From Pseudoalteromonas sp. P1-9 (GTDB taxonomy: Bacteria; Pseudomonadota; Gammaproteobacteria; Enterobacterales; Alteromonadaceae), in contig NZ_LKBD01000042.1 of NCBI RefSeq assembly GCF_001399975.1, forward strand, positions 1 through 35,684: DNA of 35,684 nt, given 5' to 3'. The notes below the pieces were generated by a model. The model worked only from the letters and a program-made list of their open reading frames with translations, was not told the DNA's origin and searched no databases. The translations under genes and the position numbers were made by a program. Positions 24,298 through 32,148 of this stretch are shown here, one piece after another; within the stretch, counting starts at the first letter, position 1, and each line of letters begins with the position of its first letter.

Positions 24298-24867
24298 ATG
24301 TCAGATAAGGTTTTTATTACCGCCGAGCAGCTTTTGCAAGACTCATTTAAACTCGCAGCACAGGTTTTTGATGATGGCTTTCGTCCTGACTATATTGTGG
24401 GCATTTGGCGTGGTGGCGCACCAATCGGTATTGCTGTACAAGAATACTATGACTTTAAAGGTGTAGACACAGATCACATTGCGGTACGTACATCATCTTA
24501 TTACGGTATTGGTAAGCAATCGAAAGATATTAAAGTACATGGTTTACATTACATTATTGAAAACGCTAACGCGTCTGACAGTTTATTAATTGTTGATGAT
24601 GTATTTGATTCAGGTCGCAGTATTTTCGCATTAAAAGAAAAATTAAAAGAACTGATGCGCTTAAATTTGCCACAAGATATTCGCGTGGCTTGCCCTTACT
24701 ATAAGCCAAAAAATAACAAAACACCGATTGAACCTGACTATTACATTCATGATTCAGACGAGTGGTTAGTTTTCCCACATGAGCTTTCAGGTTTAACACC
24801 AGATGAAATTGCAAATGGCAAAACTGATTTAAAAGAAATTAGCCATTTATTTATTGATAAAAAGTAA
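24298..24867 (+). CDS. Purine-type phosphoribosyltransferase
   Basis: A 189-aa phosphoribosyltransferase that probably converts a purine base (hypoxanthine, guanine or xanthine) plus PRPP to the nucleotide. The PRPP-binding motif SLLIVDDVFDSGRSI lies at about 95-109. GIWRGGAPIGIAVQEYY is the N-terminal loop. An aromatic patch near the C terminus, YYIHDSDEWLVFPHEL, resembles the Hpt1/GPT-like group often annotated as hypoxanthine phosphoribosyltransferase. Substrate cannot be fixed from sequence, so no symbol is given. The start is preceded by CTCAGGAGC. It is a single gene ended by a strong terminator. Confidence 0.88.
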   Translation: MSDKVFITAEQLLQDSFKLAAQVFDDGFRPDYIVGIWRGGAPIGIAVQEYYDFKGVDTDHIAVRTSSYYGIGKQSKDIKVHGLHYIIENANASDSLLIVDDVFDSGRSIFALKEKLKELMRLNLPQDIRVACPYYKPKNNKTPIEPDYYIHDSDEWLVFPHELSGLTPDEIANGKTDLKEISHLFIDKK

Positions 24868-24887
24868 TCGCTAAATAAATAGTATTT

Positions 24888-24915
24888 AAAAAGGTCGCAA
24901 TTGCGACCTTTTTTG
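24888..24915. terminator. Bidirectional Rho-independent terminator
   Basis: AAAAAGGTCGCA and TGCGACCTTTTTT form an 8-10 bp stem with A and T runs. It sits between the convergent phosphoribosyltransferase and Crp/Fnr-type genes. Confidence 0.92.
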
Positions 24916-24928
24916 TTATCAGAATAGT

Positions 24929-25585
24929 TTAACGACTCGCAAAACTATCAATAAAGTCTTCTAGTTTATCTTCATCAAGTGGCTTTAAGCCTTGCTCTGT
25001 GCGTTGCACTAAGCCTTGTTCTACTAAATCACTTACCACGCGGCGGTATGCACGTTCTGTTGTGGCAAAACGCTCTGCTTCAGCGCTTACTTTAGGGTAA
25101 GGCTTTAACATGGTCACGGTTTCATCTTGGTAACGGGCTAAGCAGTCTTTCGCTATATTAAAGCTAAGTGGTAGCAGCAGCTTGTTTAAGTTTATTTGTT
25201 GGTTCTCAATAAACTTTTCAGCAATGCTTTTTGCGGTGTAGAGTGCTAATTCTGGCTTTTCTTGTAATAATTCACGCCAGTACTTTAACTCAATTAAGTT
25301 ATAGGCCACTTCACTTTGGCAGGTCATAGAATAAATACAAGGTCTGTCATTAAGCGCTTCAACTTCACCCACTAAAGTATTGTGGCAGTCCAGCTGTCCT
25401 AGCAATAAGCGCCTACCGTTACCTACGTCGTAACTAAATGAAATTGTACCACTACGTACTAAAATTAATTTACTTAATGGTTTGCCTTGCTCGGCAAGTA
25501 ACTTACCTTTTTTTAAGGTATAGCTGTTGCCTGCGTACGACAGTAACTCATCAACTAGAGTTTTTGAAAAGTGGTAATCGAACAT
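24929..25585 (-). CDS. Crp/Fnr-family transcriptional regulator
   Basis: A 218-aa regulator with an N-terminal cyclic-nucleotide-binding-type beta roll (about 10-120: KKGKLLAEQGKPLSKLILVRSG, LLGQLDCHNTLVGEVEAL). A dimerisation helix follows (KYWRELLQEKPELALYTAKSIAEKF), then a C-terminal winged helix (about 150-215) with ATTERAYRRVVSDLVEQGLV as recognition helix region. It lacks the N-terminal Cys cluster of FNR, so it does not look like an oxygen sensor. The ligand pocket Arg/Ser of CRP is not evident, so its signal is unknown. It resembles YeiL-like members. It is divergent from a small membrane protein gene, with a perfect 12-bp palindrome between them. Confidence 0.88.
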   Translation of the reverse strand: MFDYHFSKTLVDELLSYAGNSYTLKKGKLLAEQGKPLSKLILVRSGTISFSYDVGNGRRLLLGQLDCHNTLVGEVEALNDRPCIYSMTCQSEVAYNLIELKYWRELLQEKPELALYTAKSIAEKFIENQQINLNKLLLPLSFNIAKDCLARYQDETVTMLKPYPKVSAEAERFATTERAYRRVVSDLVEQGLVQRTEQGLKPLDEDKLEDFIDSFASR

Positions 25586-25627
25586 ATAGTCTCGCTTGTT
25601 GAGTACAAGTAATTAGCGTTTGCTGTT

Positions 25628-25639
25628 GGACAATTGTCC
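25628..25639. promoter_or_regulatory. Perfect palindrome, candidate Crp/Fnr-type operator
   Basis: GGACAATTGTCC is a perfect 12-bp palindrome, 43 bp upstream of the regulator start and 67 bp upstream of the small membrane protein gene. Autoregulation and control of the divergent gene are inferred from position only. Confidence 0.5.
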
Positions 25640-25705
25640 TTCAGCTATTCTATCGGACCGTTTAGCTTACAGCAAATTGGTAATAATTAGAATCGGAGCG
25701 ATACA

Positions 25706-25951
25706 ATGGTTTGGGAATATTTAGGTTATTTTGCATCAGCATTGCTCGTTGCTTCGTTAATGATGGAAGATGTCACTAAATTACGTTGGTTTAATTTAGC
25801 TGGCTGTATTTGTTTTACCTTATATGGTTTGGCTATTTCAGCTTGGCCGGTAGCTTTTACCAATGGCTTACTTTCCTTCGTAAATATTTATCACTTAATT
25901 AAATTAGCAAAGAAAAAATCACCGACAGCTGATACTAAAGCAGACAGCTAA
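25706..25951 (+). CDS. Small YgjV-like inner-membrane protein
   Basis: An 81-aa protein with three probable membrane helices (about 3-20, 29-47, 50-66) and a Lys-rich then acidic tail. The layout, including MEDVTKLRWFNLAGCICFTLYGLAISAWPVAFTN, resembles the YgjV family of small inner-membrane proteins, whose function is unknown. ATCGGAGCG upstream supports the start at 25706. It is divergent from the Crp/Fnr-type regulator gene and convergent with the amidohydrolase, separated from it by a long hairpin. Regulation by the neighbouring regulator is plausible. Confidence 0.75.
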   Translation: MVWEYLGYFASALLVASLMMEDVTKLRWFNLAGCICFTLYGLAISAWPVAFTNGLLSFVNIYHLIKLAKKKSPTADTKADS

Positions 25952-25963
25952 AAAGCTTCAATA

Positions 25964-26004
25964 TTTAGAATTCAGAGCGCAGTATCAAGACTCTGAATTC
26001 TAAA
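25964..26004. terminator. 14-bp perfect stem between convergent genes
   Basis: TTTAGAATTCAGAG (25964-25977) and CTCTGAATTCTAAA (25991-26004) pair perfectly around a 13-nt loop. It lies between the converging YgjV-like and amidohydrolase genes and is probably a bidirectional terminator, though the U tracts are weak. Confidence 0.7.
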
Positions 26005-26016
26005 CGCTCTTTGTAC

Positions 26017-27684
26017 TTACTTTTGTTGGTATTTTAACTCACCCGCCAGCCATGTTTGTTCAACTTTGGTGTGGTAAATATCGCTCAGTGGCGCTTTAAA
26101 ATAATTAGTATCCACAATTATAAAATCTGCCCACTTACCCTTTTCTAAACTACCAATTTTAAATTCTTGATGAGCTGCATAGGCTGCATCTAGAGTAAAC
26201 GCACGTAACGCTTGCTCGCGCGTTAATTTCTCCTCGGCAAGCCAGCCACCTTCTGGGGCGCCATGTTTATCCTGACGTGAAACAGCGGCGTATAAACCAT
26301 GAAACGCATTTGCTAACTCAACTGGAAAATCTGAACCCGCCGCTACGCGCGACCCTTGCTTTAAAAATGTTTGCCATGCATAAGCGCCCGTTAAGCGCGT
26401 TTTACCAAGGCGATCTTCCGCCATATGCATATCAGATGTGGCATGCACTGGTTGCATTGAAGGAATAATAGCGAGTTGTTTAAAGCGTTTAATATCACTT
26501 GGCTCAACAATTTGCGCGTGCTCCATGCGATTTCTAAGTAGTTTACCGCCGCTTTTAGCGTAAACTTTTTCATAAGTGTCGAGTACCACACGATTTGCTC
26601 TATCACCAATGGCATGCGTATTAATGCTAAACCCAGCTTTAAAAGCCTGAGTAAATACGTTTTCTAACTCATCTTTGCTCATTAACATTAAGCCTTTATG
26701 GCCAATACGGTCTTGATAGTCTTCAAGTAACGCAGCCCCGCGACTACCTAACGCACCATCCGAATACACTTTTATACTACGAATTGCCAACATGTCCTTA
26801 TCATCAAATTTTTTGCCAGCAGCAAGTTGTTTAGTTAACTCGTTATCTGTTGCACTTAACATGGCATAAATGCGAATAGGTAAGGTGTTGTTAGCTGCGC
26901 GTTCTAAATAAACTTGGTAGGTTAAGTTATCAATGCCTGCATCATGTGCCGAGGTAATACCTAAACTCAGCAAATGTTCACCTGCGGCATCAAGGCGTTT
27001 ATTTACTTCGCTTTTATCAACGCTTGGCATATGTTGATAAACAAGTGGCTCTGCATTATCAATCAAAATCCCTGAGGGTTCGCCGTTATCTAAGCGAATA
27101 ATTTCACCGCCGCTAGGTGCTTGTGTATCTTTATTAACACCCGCAATTTCGAGTGCTTTTGAGTTTACCCAAAGGGCATGACCATCAACTCGAGTGAGTG
27201 CAACTGGTCTGTCGCTCACTATCGCATCGAGATCTTTGGATGTAGGAAATACCTTACTAGGCCAGTTTTCTTGATTCCAGCCGCGGCCAATCACCCAGCC
27301 GTCGGTTTGTTTTGCATATTCTTCTATGCTCTTTAGCGCATCTTTCAGTGAGCTACTACTGCGTAAATCAAGCTGACTTTGGTTTTTACCAAGACCAATA
27401 ATGTGGCCGTGTGCATCGATTAGGCCAGGTAATAATGTTTTACCTTCTACATCGATTTTTTCAGCAGGGCTATAAGTTGAAATAATTGATTTATCGCCTG
27501 TTGCGACGACTTTCCCGTCTTTAATAACTAAAGTAGAAAATTCGTGAACGCCTTTATCTTGCTTTAGCGTATAGCCTTTTGCATTGTGAAGAATGGTGTA
27601 ATCAGCAAAGGCAAATGGCGTAAAGCTAGCCAAGCTGACACTCACTGCTAGTAGGGCATGTTTCAATTGTTTTTTTGTTGTCAT
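26017..27684 (-). CDS. Exported YtcJ-like amidohydrolase
   Basis: A 555-aa metal-dependent hydrolase of the amidohydrolase 3 (YtcJ-like) family. A signal peptide spans about 1-28 (LLAVSVSLASFTPFAFA), so the enzyme acts in the periplasm or outside. Metal-site motifs are intact: LIDAHGHIIGLG, the carboxylate-bearing strand AIRSIKVYSDGALGSRGAAL, NTHAIGDRAN, RMEHAQIV and AAGSDFPVE. Family members hydrolyse varied amide bonds or cyclic substrates; the substrate here is unknown. The ATG at 27684 is chosen because the signal peptide begins there; a start at 27723 would put 13 extra residues before it. The ribosome-binding site lies inside a 12-bp perfect hairpin. Confidence 0.9.
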   Translation of the reverse strand: MTTKKQLKHALLAVSVSLASFTPFAFADYTILHNAKGYTLKQDKGVHEFSTLVIKDGKVVATGDKSIISTYSPAEKIDVEGKTLLPGLIDAHGHIIGLGKNQSQLDLRSSSSLKDALKSIEEYAKQTDGWVIGRGWNQENWPSKVFPTSKDLDAIVSDRPVALTRVDGHALWVNSKALEIAGVNKDTQAPSGGEIIRLDNGEPSGILIDNAEPLVYQHMPSVDKSEVNKRLDAAGEHLLSLGITSAHDAGIDNLTYQVYLERAANNTLPIRIYAMLSATDNELTKQLAAGKKFDDKDMLAIRSIKVYSDGALGSRGAALLEDYQDRIGHKGLMLMSKDELENVFTQAFKAGFSINTHAIGDRANRVVLDTYEKVYAKSGGKLLRNRMEHAQIVEPSDIKRFKQLAIIPSMQPVHATSDMHMAEDRLGKTRLTGAYAWQTFLKQGSRVAAGSDFPVELANAFHGLYAAVSRQDKHGAPEGGWLAEEKLTREQALRAFTLDAAYAAHQEFKIGSLEKGKWADFIIVDTNYFKAPLSDIYHTKVEQTWLAGELKYQQK

Positions 27685-27723
27685 TGTTATTCTCACGCTA
27701 AGTGTGTGTATTGAGAATAACAA
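27684..27723 (-). promoter_or_regulatory. Hairpin enclosing the amidohydrolase ribosome-binding site
   Basis: On the plus strand TTGTTATTCTCA (27684-27695) and TGAGAATAACAA (27712-27723) pair perfectly, with a 16-nt loop. On the transcript the 3' arm holds the GAGAA ribosome-binding site and ends in the first base of the start codon. Translation control or a protein operator are both possible. Confidence 0.6.
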
Positions 27724-27874
27724 AGTTAAAACAAATAAATAACCTAAGATTTAGATTACAAATTTGCAAAGCATGCTCGTGGTAATTTGAGCGTGTTTCT
27801 CACTATAGTCAGCACGCAATTTCGACAAATTGCATATTAACTTATGTACTAAAAAATATTGATGTTATGAAAAG

Positions 27875-27912
27875 AATTTAACGCCACGAACCGCTTGTTC
27901 GGGCGTTAAATT
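27875..27912 (-). terminator. Strong 16-bp hairpin downstream of the 98-aa gene
   Basis: AATTTAACGCC (27875-27885) pairs with GGCGTTAAATT (27902-27912), extended inside by CGAAC/GTTCG after one bulged A, with a five-base loop. On the minus strand CTTTT follows. It is most likely the terminator of the 98-aa gene. The surrounding 260-bp gap (27685-27945) shows no other gene. Confidence 0.65.
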
Positions 27913-27945
27913 AAGTGTGGCTGGTGAAGGTCACACAGTCGAGGG

Positions 27946-28242
27946 TTATCGATTTAATAACTGTTGTGGTGTTTTAATTTGGGCGTTAATGGCAACTAAT
28001 AACGATGCTAATTTTTGCTCATTTTCGCAGTTAGTTGTCCAAAGTACAGCGGGTAAATTAAGTTGTTGGGCCAGCTTTAATGCCGTTTCAATGATGTAGT
28101 TAAGCGAGTTTGTACAACTAGCAACACCTTTAGCAACAAGATCATAGCAGTTAATACATACGGCTTGCCAAAGCTCTTGTTCAACGATAATCGCGCTATT
28201 TAAAGACGCTAGGTTTAAGTTATTGTTTGAATCGGTTTGCAT
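27946..28242 (-). CDS. Hypothetical protein (98 aa)
   Basis: I do not recognise this 98-aa protein. It has no signal peptide or membrane helix. Most of it appears alpha-helical (EQELWQAVCINCYDLVAKGVA, YIIETALKLAQQLNLPAVLW). Four cysteines are present, two as C-x2-C (CINC), then one in ASCTNS and one in TNCEN. That could be a metal site but the spacing is not diagnostic. GAAG precedes the ATG at 28242. It follows the histidine kinase gene on the same strand by 133 bp and is followed by a strong hairpin. A connection to the sortase locus is possible only by position. Confidence 0.55.
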   Translation of the reverse strand: MQTDSNNNLNLASLNSAIIVEQELWQAVCINCYDLVAKGVASCTNSLNYIIETALKLAQQLNLPAVLWTTNCENEQKLASLLVAINAQIKTPQQLLNR

Positions 28243-28357
28243 TACATATCTACTTCACAACTAATACAATAGCTTTATATCGTTAATCGCAATAAAAACT
28301 TGAGAAGTTATTTTCAAAAATATCGGTAAGGTAACCAAATTATTTCTAATAATTAGC

Positions 28358-28382
28358 GGGTTAACGGTTTTATTGTTAACCC
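28358..28382 (-). terminator. Hairpin at the end of the sortase-system kinase gene
   Basis: GGGTTAAC (28358-28365) and GTTAACCC (28375-28382) pair perfectly around nine bases and overlap the stop codon. A U tract is weak, so it may slow decay rather than terminate. Confidence 0.5.
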
Positions 28383-30487
28383 TTAAACGTTACTAAAAAC
28401 TCAACGCCTTGGTTTTTATTGGTAGCTGTAATAGTTGCGCCGTGGAAGTCACAAATTAAACGCGCCATATATAAACCTAACCCTAAATGCGGCTCTTTTT
28501 GTTTGCTTGATTCACGTACTGATACCATAGAGTCGAATATATGATTGGCCATATCTGGCGGCAATTGCGGACCTGCATTAAAAATACTAAATTGCGCTTT
28601 ACCACTCGTGATGTGATAGTTCACTTCAATACTTGTCTCTTTCTCAGCAAAATCGACTGCATTGCTTATCAGTTTGTCGAGCAGTTGTGCAATAAATTCT
28701 GGCACCCCATTCAGTGCATAAGCTTCATCGCTAAGGGCTAAGTTGAAGTGTTTATTCGGGTAGGCAAGGGTGTAACCTTGCATACAGCCATTTATTACTT
28801 CGCTTAAATTAAATTGCTCTTTTTGGCTATTTTCAATGGCGTGCTCTAGGCGTGTTGCTTCACTCATGGTGGTGAGTATTTTGTTTAAACGCGCCACCCC
28901 TTCTTTTGCGCGAGCAATATATTTTTGACTGGGTTCGTGAGTATTTTGTAGCTCAAGGCTTTCAAGAGACGAGCGTACCACAGCTACTGGCGTGCGTAGC
29001 TCGTGCGATAAACGCGAGCTCATATTTTCTAAATAATGAGTGTAGCCACCAAGGCGATTTACGATACTCGCAAAGCTGCGTGACAAGTCGCCAATTTCAT
29101 CACTGGAAAATTGCTTATCAATTTTGCCTGTAACACGCCCTTGTGCATCAATGGCTTTTTCTGCAGCGTCGCGTAAGCGTCTTATACGTGTTGAGATAAT
29201 GGACGCGAATAAAAATAAGCTCAACGTACCAATGAGCATAATAGCTAAAATCACATTAAACAGTTTTTCGAACGCTTTGTTTCTTATTTCGCGAATGCCA
29301 TTTGTGGTTTCTTCAGCAATTACTGCGCCCATTACCTGGTCGTCAATCCAAATAGGGTAGGCCGCAGAAAGGATCACCGCTTTTTGATCGGGGGTTAAGC
29401 GCCATGTCGATTTTGCGTGGCCATCAAGTGCTGCATTGATATGGCTGCCATCAAGCGCGGCTACATCACGGGTAATATCGGTAAACTCAGTTGCAGGGCG
29501 AGTGAGAATTTTGTAATAAATTGGGTGCAGGTATTCTTCTTCAAATTGCTCCCAACGTGATGGTTTGCGCTTTTTAATGGTGTCGCCCCAGCCGCCATCG
29601 GCGCTTTTTATATTACCGGCATCGGCTAAAACACGGCGGTGCTGGTCGACTACAAATACGCGGCTGCCGGCACGTGCCATGCCTTTAATAATTTCTTCAA
29701 TTTCTGGTGAGGGCACTAAAATCGAGCCTAAGCTTTGCTGCTCGTTGAGGTTAGAGGTGGCGATTTCTGCTAATTTTTCCTCGCCTTGGTCTTTATCTAA
29801 AATTGCAAAGCCCAATTTATTACCGAGAAGCGTTAATGGCAGGCGCAGCTCAATATTGTAGCCTTGCTTAGTTAAACGAAAGTAACCTTGAATTTGCGTA
29901 AACGGCATTTTTGTTTCGGCGTCAAAGGCGTTAACCCAACCTGCTTGTTTGGTTGAAATTAAATAGGTTTTAACTTCACCTTCGAGATTGGTAAAGGCAA
30001 TTTTTAAGTGATCGTTACGCTCTAAGCTGATGGTGTTTCTACCGCGCATAACAACATCGTCATCGGCTACGCTAAATTGCGCGTAAAGGTAGTCTTTGTA
30101 TTTGCCGACCATATGCTTAAACGAGATATCTTCATTGCTATGCATTGCGTTATCTTGCGTTAAGTAGGCGTCGCCATAATGCCAAACAAGGGGCAAGTAG
30201 GGTTGCCAATCTTGCAGCTTACCGTCAAGTTGAATGGGTCCTACAATATTGTACGCGTAAAGATCGCGGCCTTTTTCAACCGATTCTAAAAAACTCGCTT
30301 GGTTATCGAATAGTTTTGGTCTGTCGTGTAGGGCGGTTGCCAAAGCGCGGCTGGTGGCTACTAAGTTTTTTTCTTGCCCTAAGCGTAAAAAGTTTTCCAT
30401 TTCAGCCACATACTGATGACCAAGCCATGGCAGTAATAACAAAAAGCTTGAAAGAACAACAACTTTAGTGCGCAGACCAATTCTCAT
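28376..30487 (-). CDS. pdsS: Proteobacterial dedicated sortase system histidine kinase (PdsS)
   Basis: Sensor kinase of the Pds system. The 703-aa protein has an N-terminal membrane segment (about 8-24). A large extracytoplasmic region of roughly 380 residues follows, with a beta-rich domain carrying WQPYLPLVWHYGD and FSVADDDVVMRGRNTISLERNDH. A second membrane segment (about 410-430, LFNVILAIMLIGTLSLFLFASI), a HAMP domain (about 432-485) and a HisKA domain with His495 in LSHELRTPVAV come next. The ATPase part has LLDKLISNAVDFAE, SIFNAGPQL and LGLGLYMARL. Its length and large sensor domain fit the dedicated sortase kinase family. It begins 3 bp after pdsR, so the pair is co-transcribed away from the sortase genes. 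Confidence 0.9.
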   Translation of the reverse strand: MRIGLRTKVVVLSSFLLLLPWLGHQYVAEMENFLRLGQEKNLVATSRALATALHDRPKLFDNQASFLESVEKGRDLYAYNIVGPIQLDGKLQDWQPYLPLVWHYGDAYLTQDNAMHSNEDISFKHMVGKYKDYLYAQFSVADDDVVMRGRNTISLERNDHLKIAFTNLEGEVKTYLISTKQAGWVNAFDAETKMPFTQIQGYFRLTKQGYNIELRLPLTLLGNKLGFAILDKDQGEEKLAEIATSNLNEQQSLGSILVPSPEIEEIIKGMARAGSRVFVVDQHRRVLADAGNIKSADGGWGDTIKKRKPSRWEQFEEEYLHPIYYKILTRPATEFTDITRDVAALDGSHINAALDGHAKSTWRLTPDQKAVILSAAYPIWIDDQVMGAVIAEETTNGIREIRNKAFEKLFNVILAIMLIGTLSLFLFASIISTRIRRLRDAAEKAIDAQGRVTGKIDKQFSSDEIGDLSRSFASIVNRLGGYTHYLENMSSRLSHELRTPVAVVRSSLESLELQNTHEPSQKYIARAKEGVARLNKILTTMSEATRLEHAIENSQKEQFNLSEVINGCMQGYTLAYPNKHFNLALSDEAYALNGVPEFIAQLLDKLISNAVDFAEKETSIEVNYHITSGKAQFSIFNAGPQLPPDMANHIFDSMVSVRESSKQKEPHLGLGLYMARLICDFHGATITATNKNQGVEFLVTFKG

Positions 30488-30490
30488 GGC

Positions 30491-31180
30491 TTATTTTGCC
30501 TCCCAGCGGTAACCCATGCCATACACGGTATCGATATGATCAAATGCGTCATCAATTTTTAAGAATTTTTTACGAATACGCTTAATATGTGAAGTGATGG
30601 TGCTGTCATCAACGTAAATTTTTGCCTCATTCATCAAATCGTTACGCTGTTTTACATGACCGGGACGAATAGCAAGGGCGTGCACTAACCAATATTCGGT
30701 CACAGTTAAATCAATGGTAACGCCTTGCCAAGTGACTTGCATGCGCTCAGGGTCTATCACTAATTCGCCGCGTTCAATAAGTTGTGCTTGCTGCTGGGGA
30801 GTATTGAGCGCCAACTGGCGACGAAAAATTGCAGAAATACGCGCGGCTAAATGGGCAAGGCTGATGTCTTTTGTAAGGTAGTCATCAGCGCCCATGCGTA
30901 AACCCGATACCGTATCGATTTCGTTATCGCGGGCTGTTAAAAAAATAATCGGCAAGGTTTGGCTTTTTGCGCGTAATGCTTGGCACAACATAAAGCCGCC
31001 ATCTATTTCATCACCTAGGCCAATATCAATAATCGCTAAATCTGGCAGATTTGCTAATAACTCGCCTTGTGCGCTGATGCGATCAGCATAGCCTTTCACT
31101 AAATAGCCTTGGCTTTCTAGCATATCAATATAGTTTTCACGAATGGCGTCTTGATCTTCGATGATGGCGATTTTTTTCAT
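30491..31180 (-). CDS. pdsR: Proteobacterial dedicated sortase system response regulator (PdsR)
   Basis: OmpR-type response regulator partnered with the adjacent kinase. The 229-aa protein has a receiver domain (about 2-118) with acidic pocket EDQD, phosphoacceptor Asp52 in AIIDIGLGDEIDGG, FLTARDNEIDTV and Lys in DYLTKDISLAH. The winged-helix domain (about 135-228) has LTVTEYWLVHALAIRPGHVKQRNDLMNEAKIYVDDSTITSHIKRIR, typical of the marine sortase regulators. It lies upstream of pdsS (3-bp gap) and is divergent from pdsO, with a 229-bp control region between. It probably controls pdsO-target-sortase; this is an inference from layout. Confidence 0.9.
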   Translation of the reverse strand: MKKIAIIEDQDAIRENYIDMLESQGYLVKGYADRISAQGELLANLPDLAIIDIGLGDEIDGGFMLCQALRAKSQTLPIIFLTARDNEIDTVSGLRMGADDYLTKDISLAHLAARISAIFRRQLALNTPQQQAQLIERGELVIDPERMQVTWQGVTIDLTVTEYWLVHALAIRPGHVKQRNDLMNEAKIYVDDSTITSHIKRIRKKFLKIDDAFDHIDTVYGMGYRWEAK

Positions 31181-31248
31181 TGATTACGGTTAATTGCGTA
31201 TTGATAGCCGTCACTATACCTAAAAAATGAGCAAAAAATAGAGAATCG

Positions 31249-31280
31249 GAGCAATTGCCATTTTTTTGCCACAATTGCTC
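31249..31280. promoter_or_regulatory. Inverted repeat in the pdsR-pdsO divergent region
   Basis: GAGCAATTG (31249-31257) and CAATTGCTC (31272-31280) pair perfectly around a T-rich 14-base loop. A related word, GCATTGCCTTTTTTC (31284-31298), repeats GCAATTGCCATTTTTTT (31251-31267) 33 bp downstream. OmpR-type regulators bind such tandem repeats, so this is a candidate PdsR site. Confidence 0.5.
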
Positions 31281-31409
31281 ATCGCATTGCCTTTTTTCAA
31301 ACCAAAAATTGCCAGATCAGCTTGTTTTAATTACTCCAACGCAAACGGTGCAGCAGCATCAACACAAAACAACGTATTTAAAAAAATTAAAACATTCTTG
31401 GAGAATATT

Positions 31410-32135
31410 ATGAAAAAGGCACTTTTAGTTTCAGTTATCGCATTAGCACTTAGCAACCCAGCAATGGCCAAAGAGCAAGACTTTGAAAAAGAACCGCTAA
31501 TTGGCTTTGGTGCTGGCGCAACGGTAGGCGCGTTAATCGGCGGCCCGGTTGGTGCGGTTGCTGGCGGTATTGTGGGAATTTTTATCGGCAAAATAGAAGG
31601 CGATAAAGTTGATATTAAAGAGCAGCAAGCCGAAATATCAAAGCAGCAACAAACCATTGTTGCACTACAACACAAAACTTCAGATTACCAAGAACTGGTT
31701 GCCTCAAAACAGCAACTTGAATCACAACTTGAGCACATTGCGCAGCAGCGAATCGATAACTTACTAGCAATGTCGGTGCAGTTCCGCTCGGGTTCTTCAG
31801 AAATTGAACCACACTTTGCCGAACAATTGATTGAACTTGCTGAAGTGATGAAACAGCAACCAGAAATTTACCTAGACTTAAACGGTTTTGCTGACCAACG
31901 CGGTGATGATGAAAACAATTTAGCACTATCAACTAAACGTGCCGACAACGTAGCCGCATTTTTAATTAAACAAGGTGTTGACCATAACCGCTTAAGCACT
32001 CATGGCTTTGGTGAAAGCCAAAGTATCGCCAAACAAAATGCAGAAGACAGCTTTGAAAGCAACGTATTTGACCGCCGTGTAACAGTGCATGCACGACTTA
32101 AAGAGCAATCTCAAACCGCTAACAACCAATACTAG
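31410..32135 (+). CDS. pdsO: Sortase-associated OmpA-like protein PdsO
   Basis: Envelope protein of the Pds system. The 241-aa protein has a signal peptide (about 1-20, ending NPAMA) and a glycine-zipper hydrophobic stretch (about 30-57, GFGAGATVGALIGGPVGAVAGG). A Gln/Glu-rich coiled coil (about 62-110) follows. The OmpA-like C-terminal domain (about 118-235) contains VQFRSGSSEIEP, LNGFADQRGDDENNLALSTKRAD and FGESQSIAKQN, the peptidoglycan-binding fold. TTGGAGA supports the start at 31410. It leads the plus-strand unit with the target 13 bp downstream. It could anchor the target or sortase near peptidoglycan; this is inference. Confidence 0.9.
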   Translation: MKKALLVSVIALALSNPAMAKEQDFEKEPLIGFGAGATVGALIGGPVGAVAGGIVGIFIGKIEGDKVDIKEQQAEISKQQQTIVALQHKTSDYQELVASKQQLESQLEHIAQQRIDNLLAMSVQFRSGSSEIEPHFAEQLIELAEVMKQQPEIYLDLNGFADQRGDDENNLALSTKRADNVAAFLIKQGVDHNRLSTHGFGESQSIAKQNAEDSFESNVFDRRVTVHARLKEQSQTANNQY

Positions 32136-32148
32136 AGAGGGGCTAGTA

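Noticed and set aside
31266..31409. Extended N terminus of PdsO (48 residues)
   Set aside because: It runs through the promoter region and would put the signal peptide internally; TTGGAGA marks the start at 31410.
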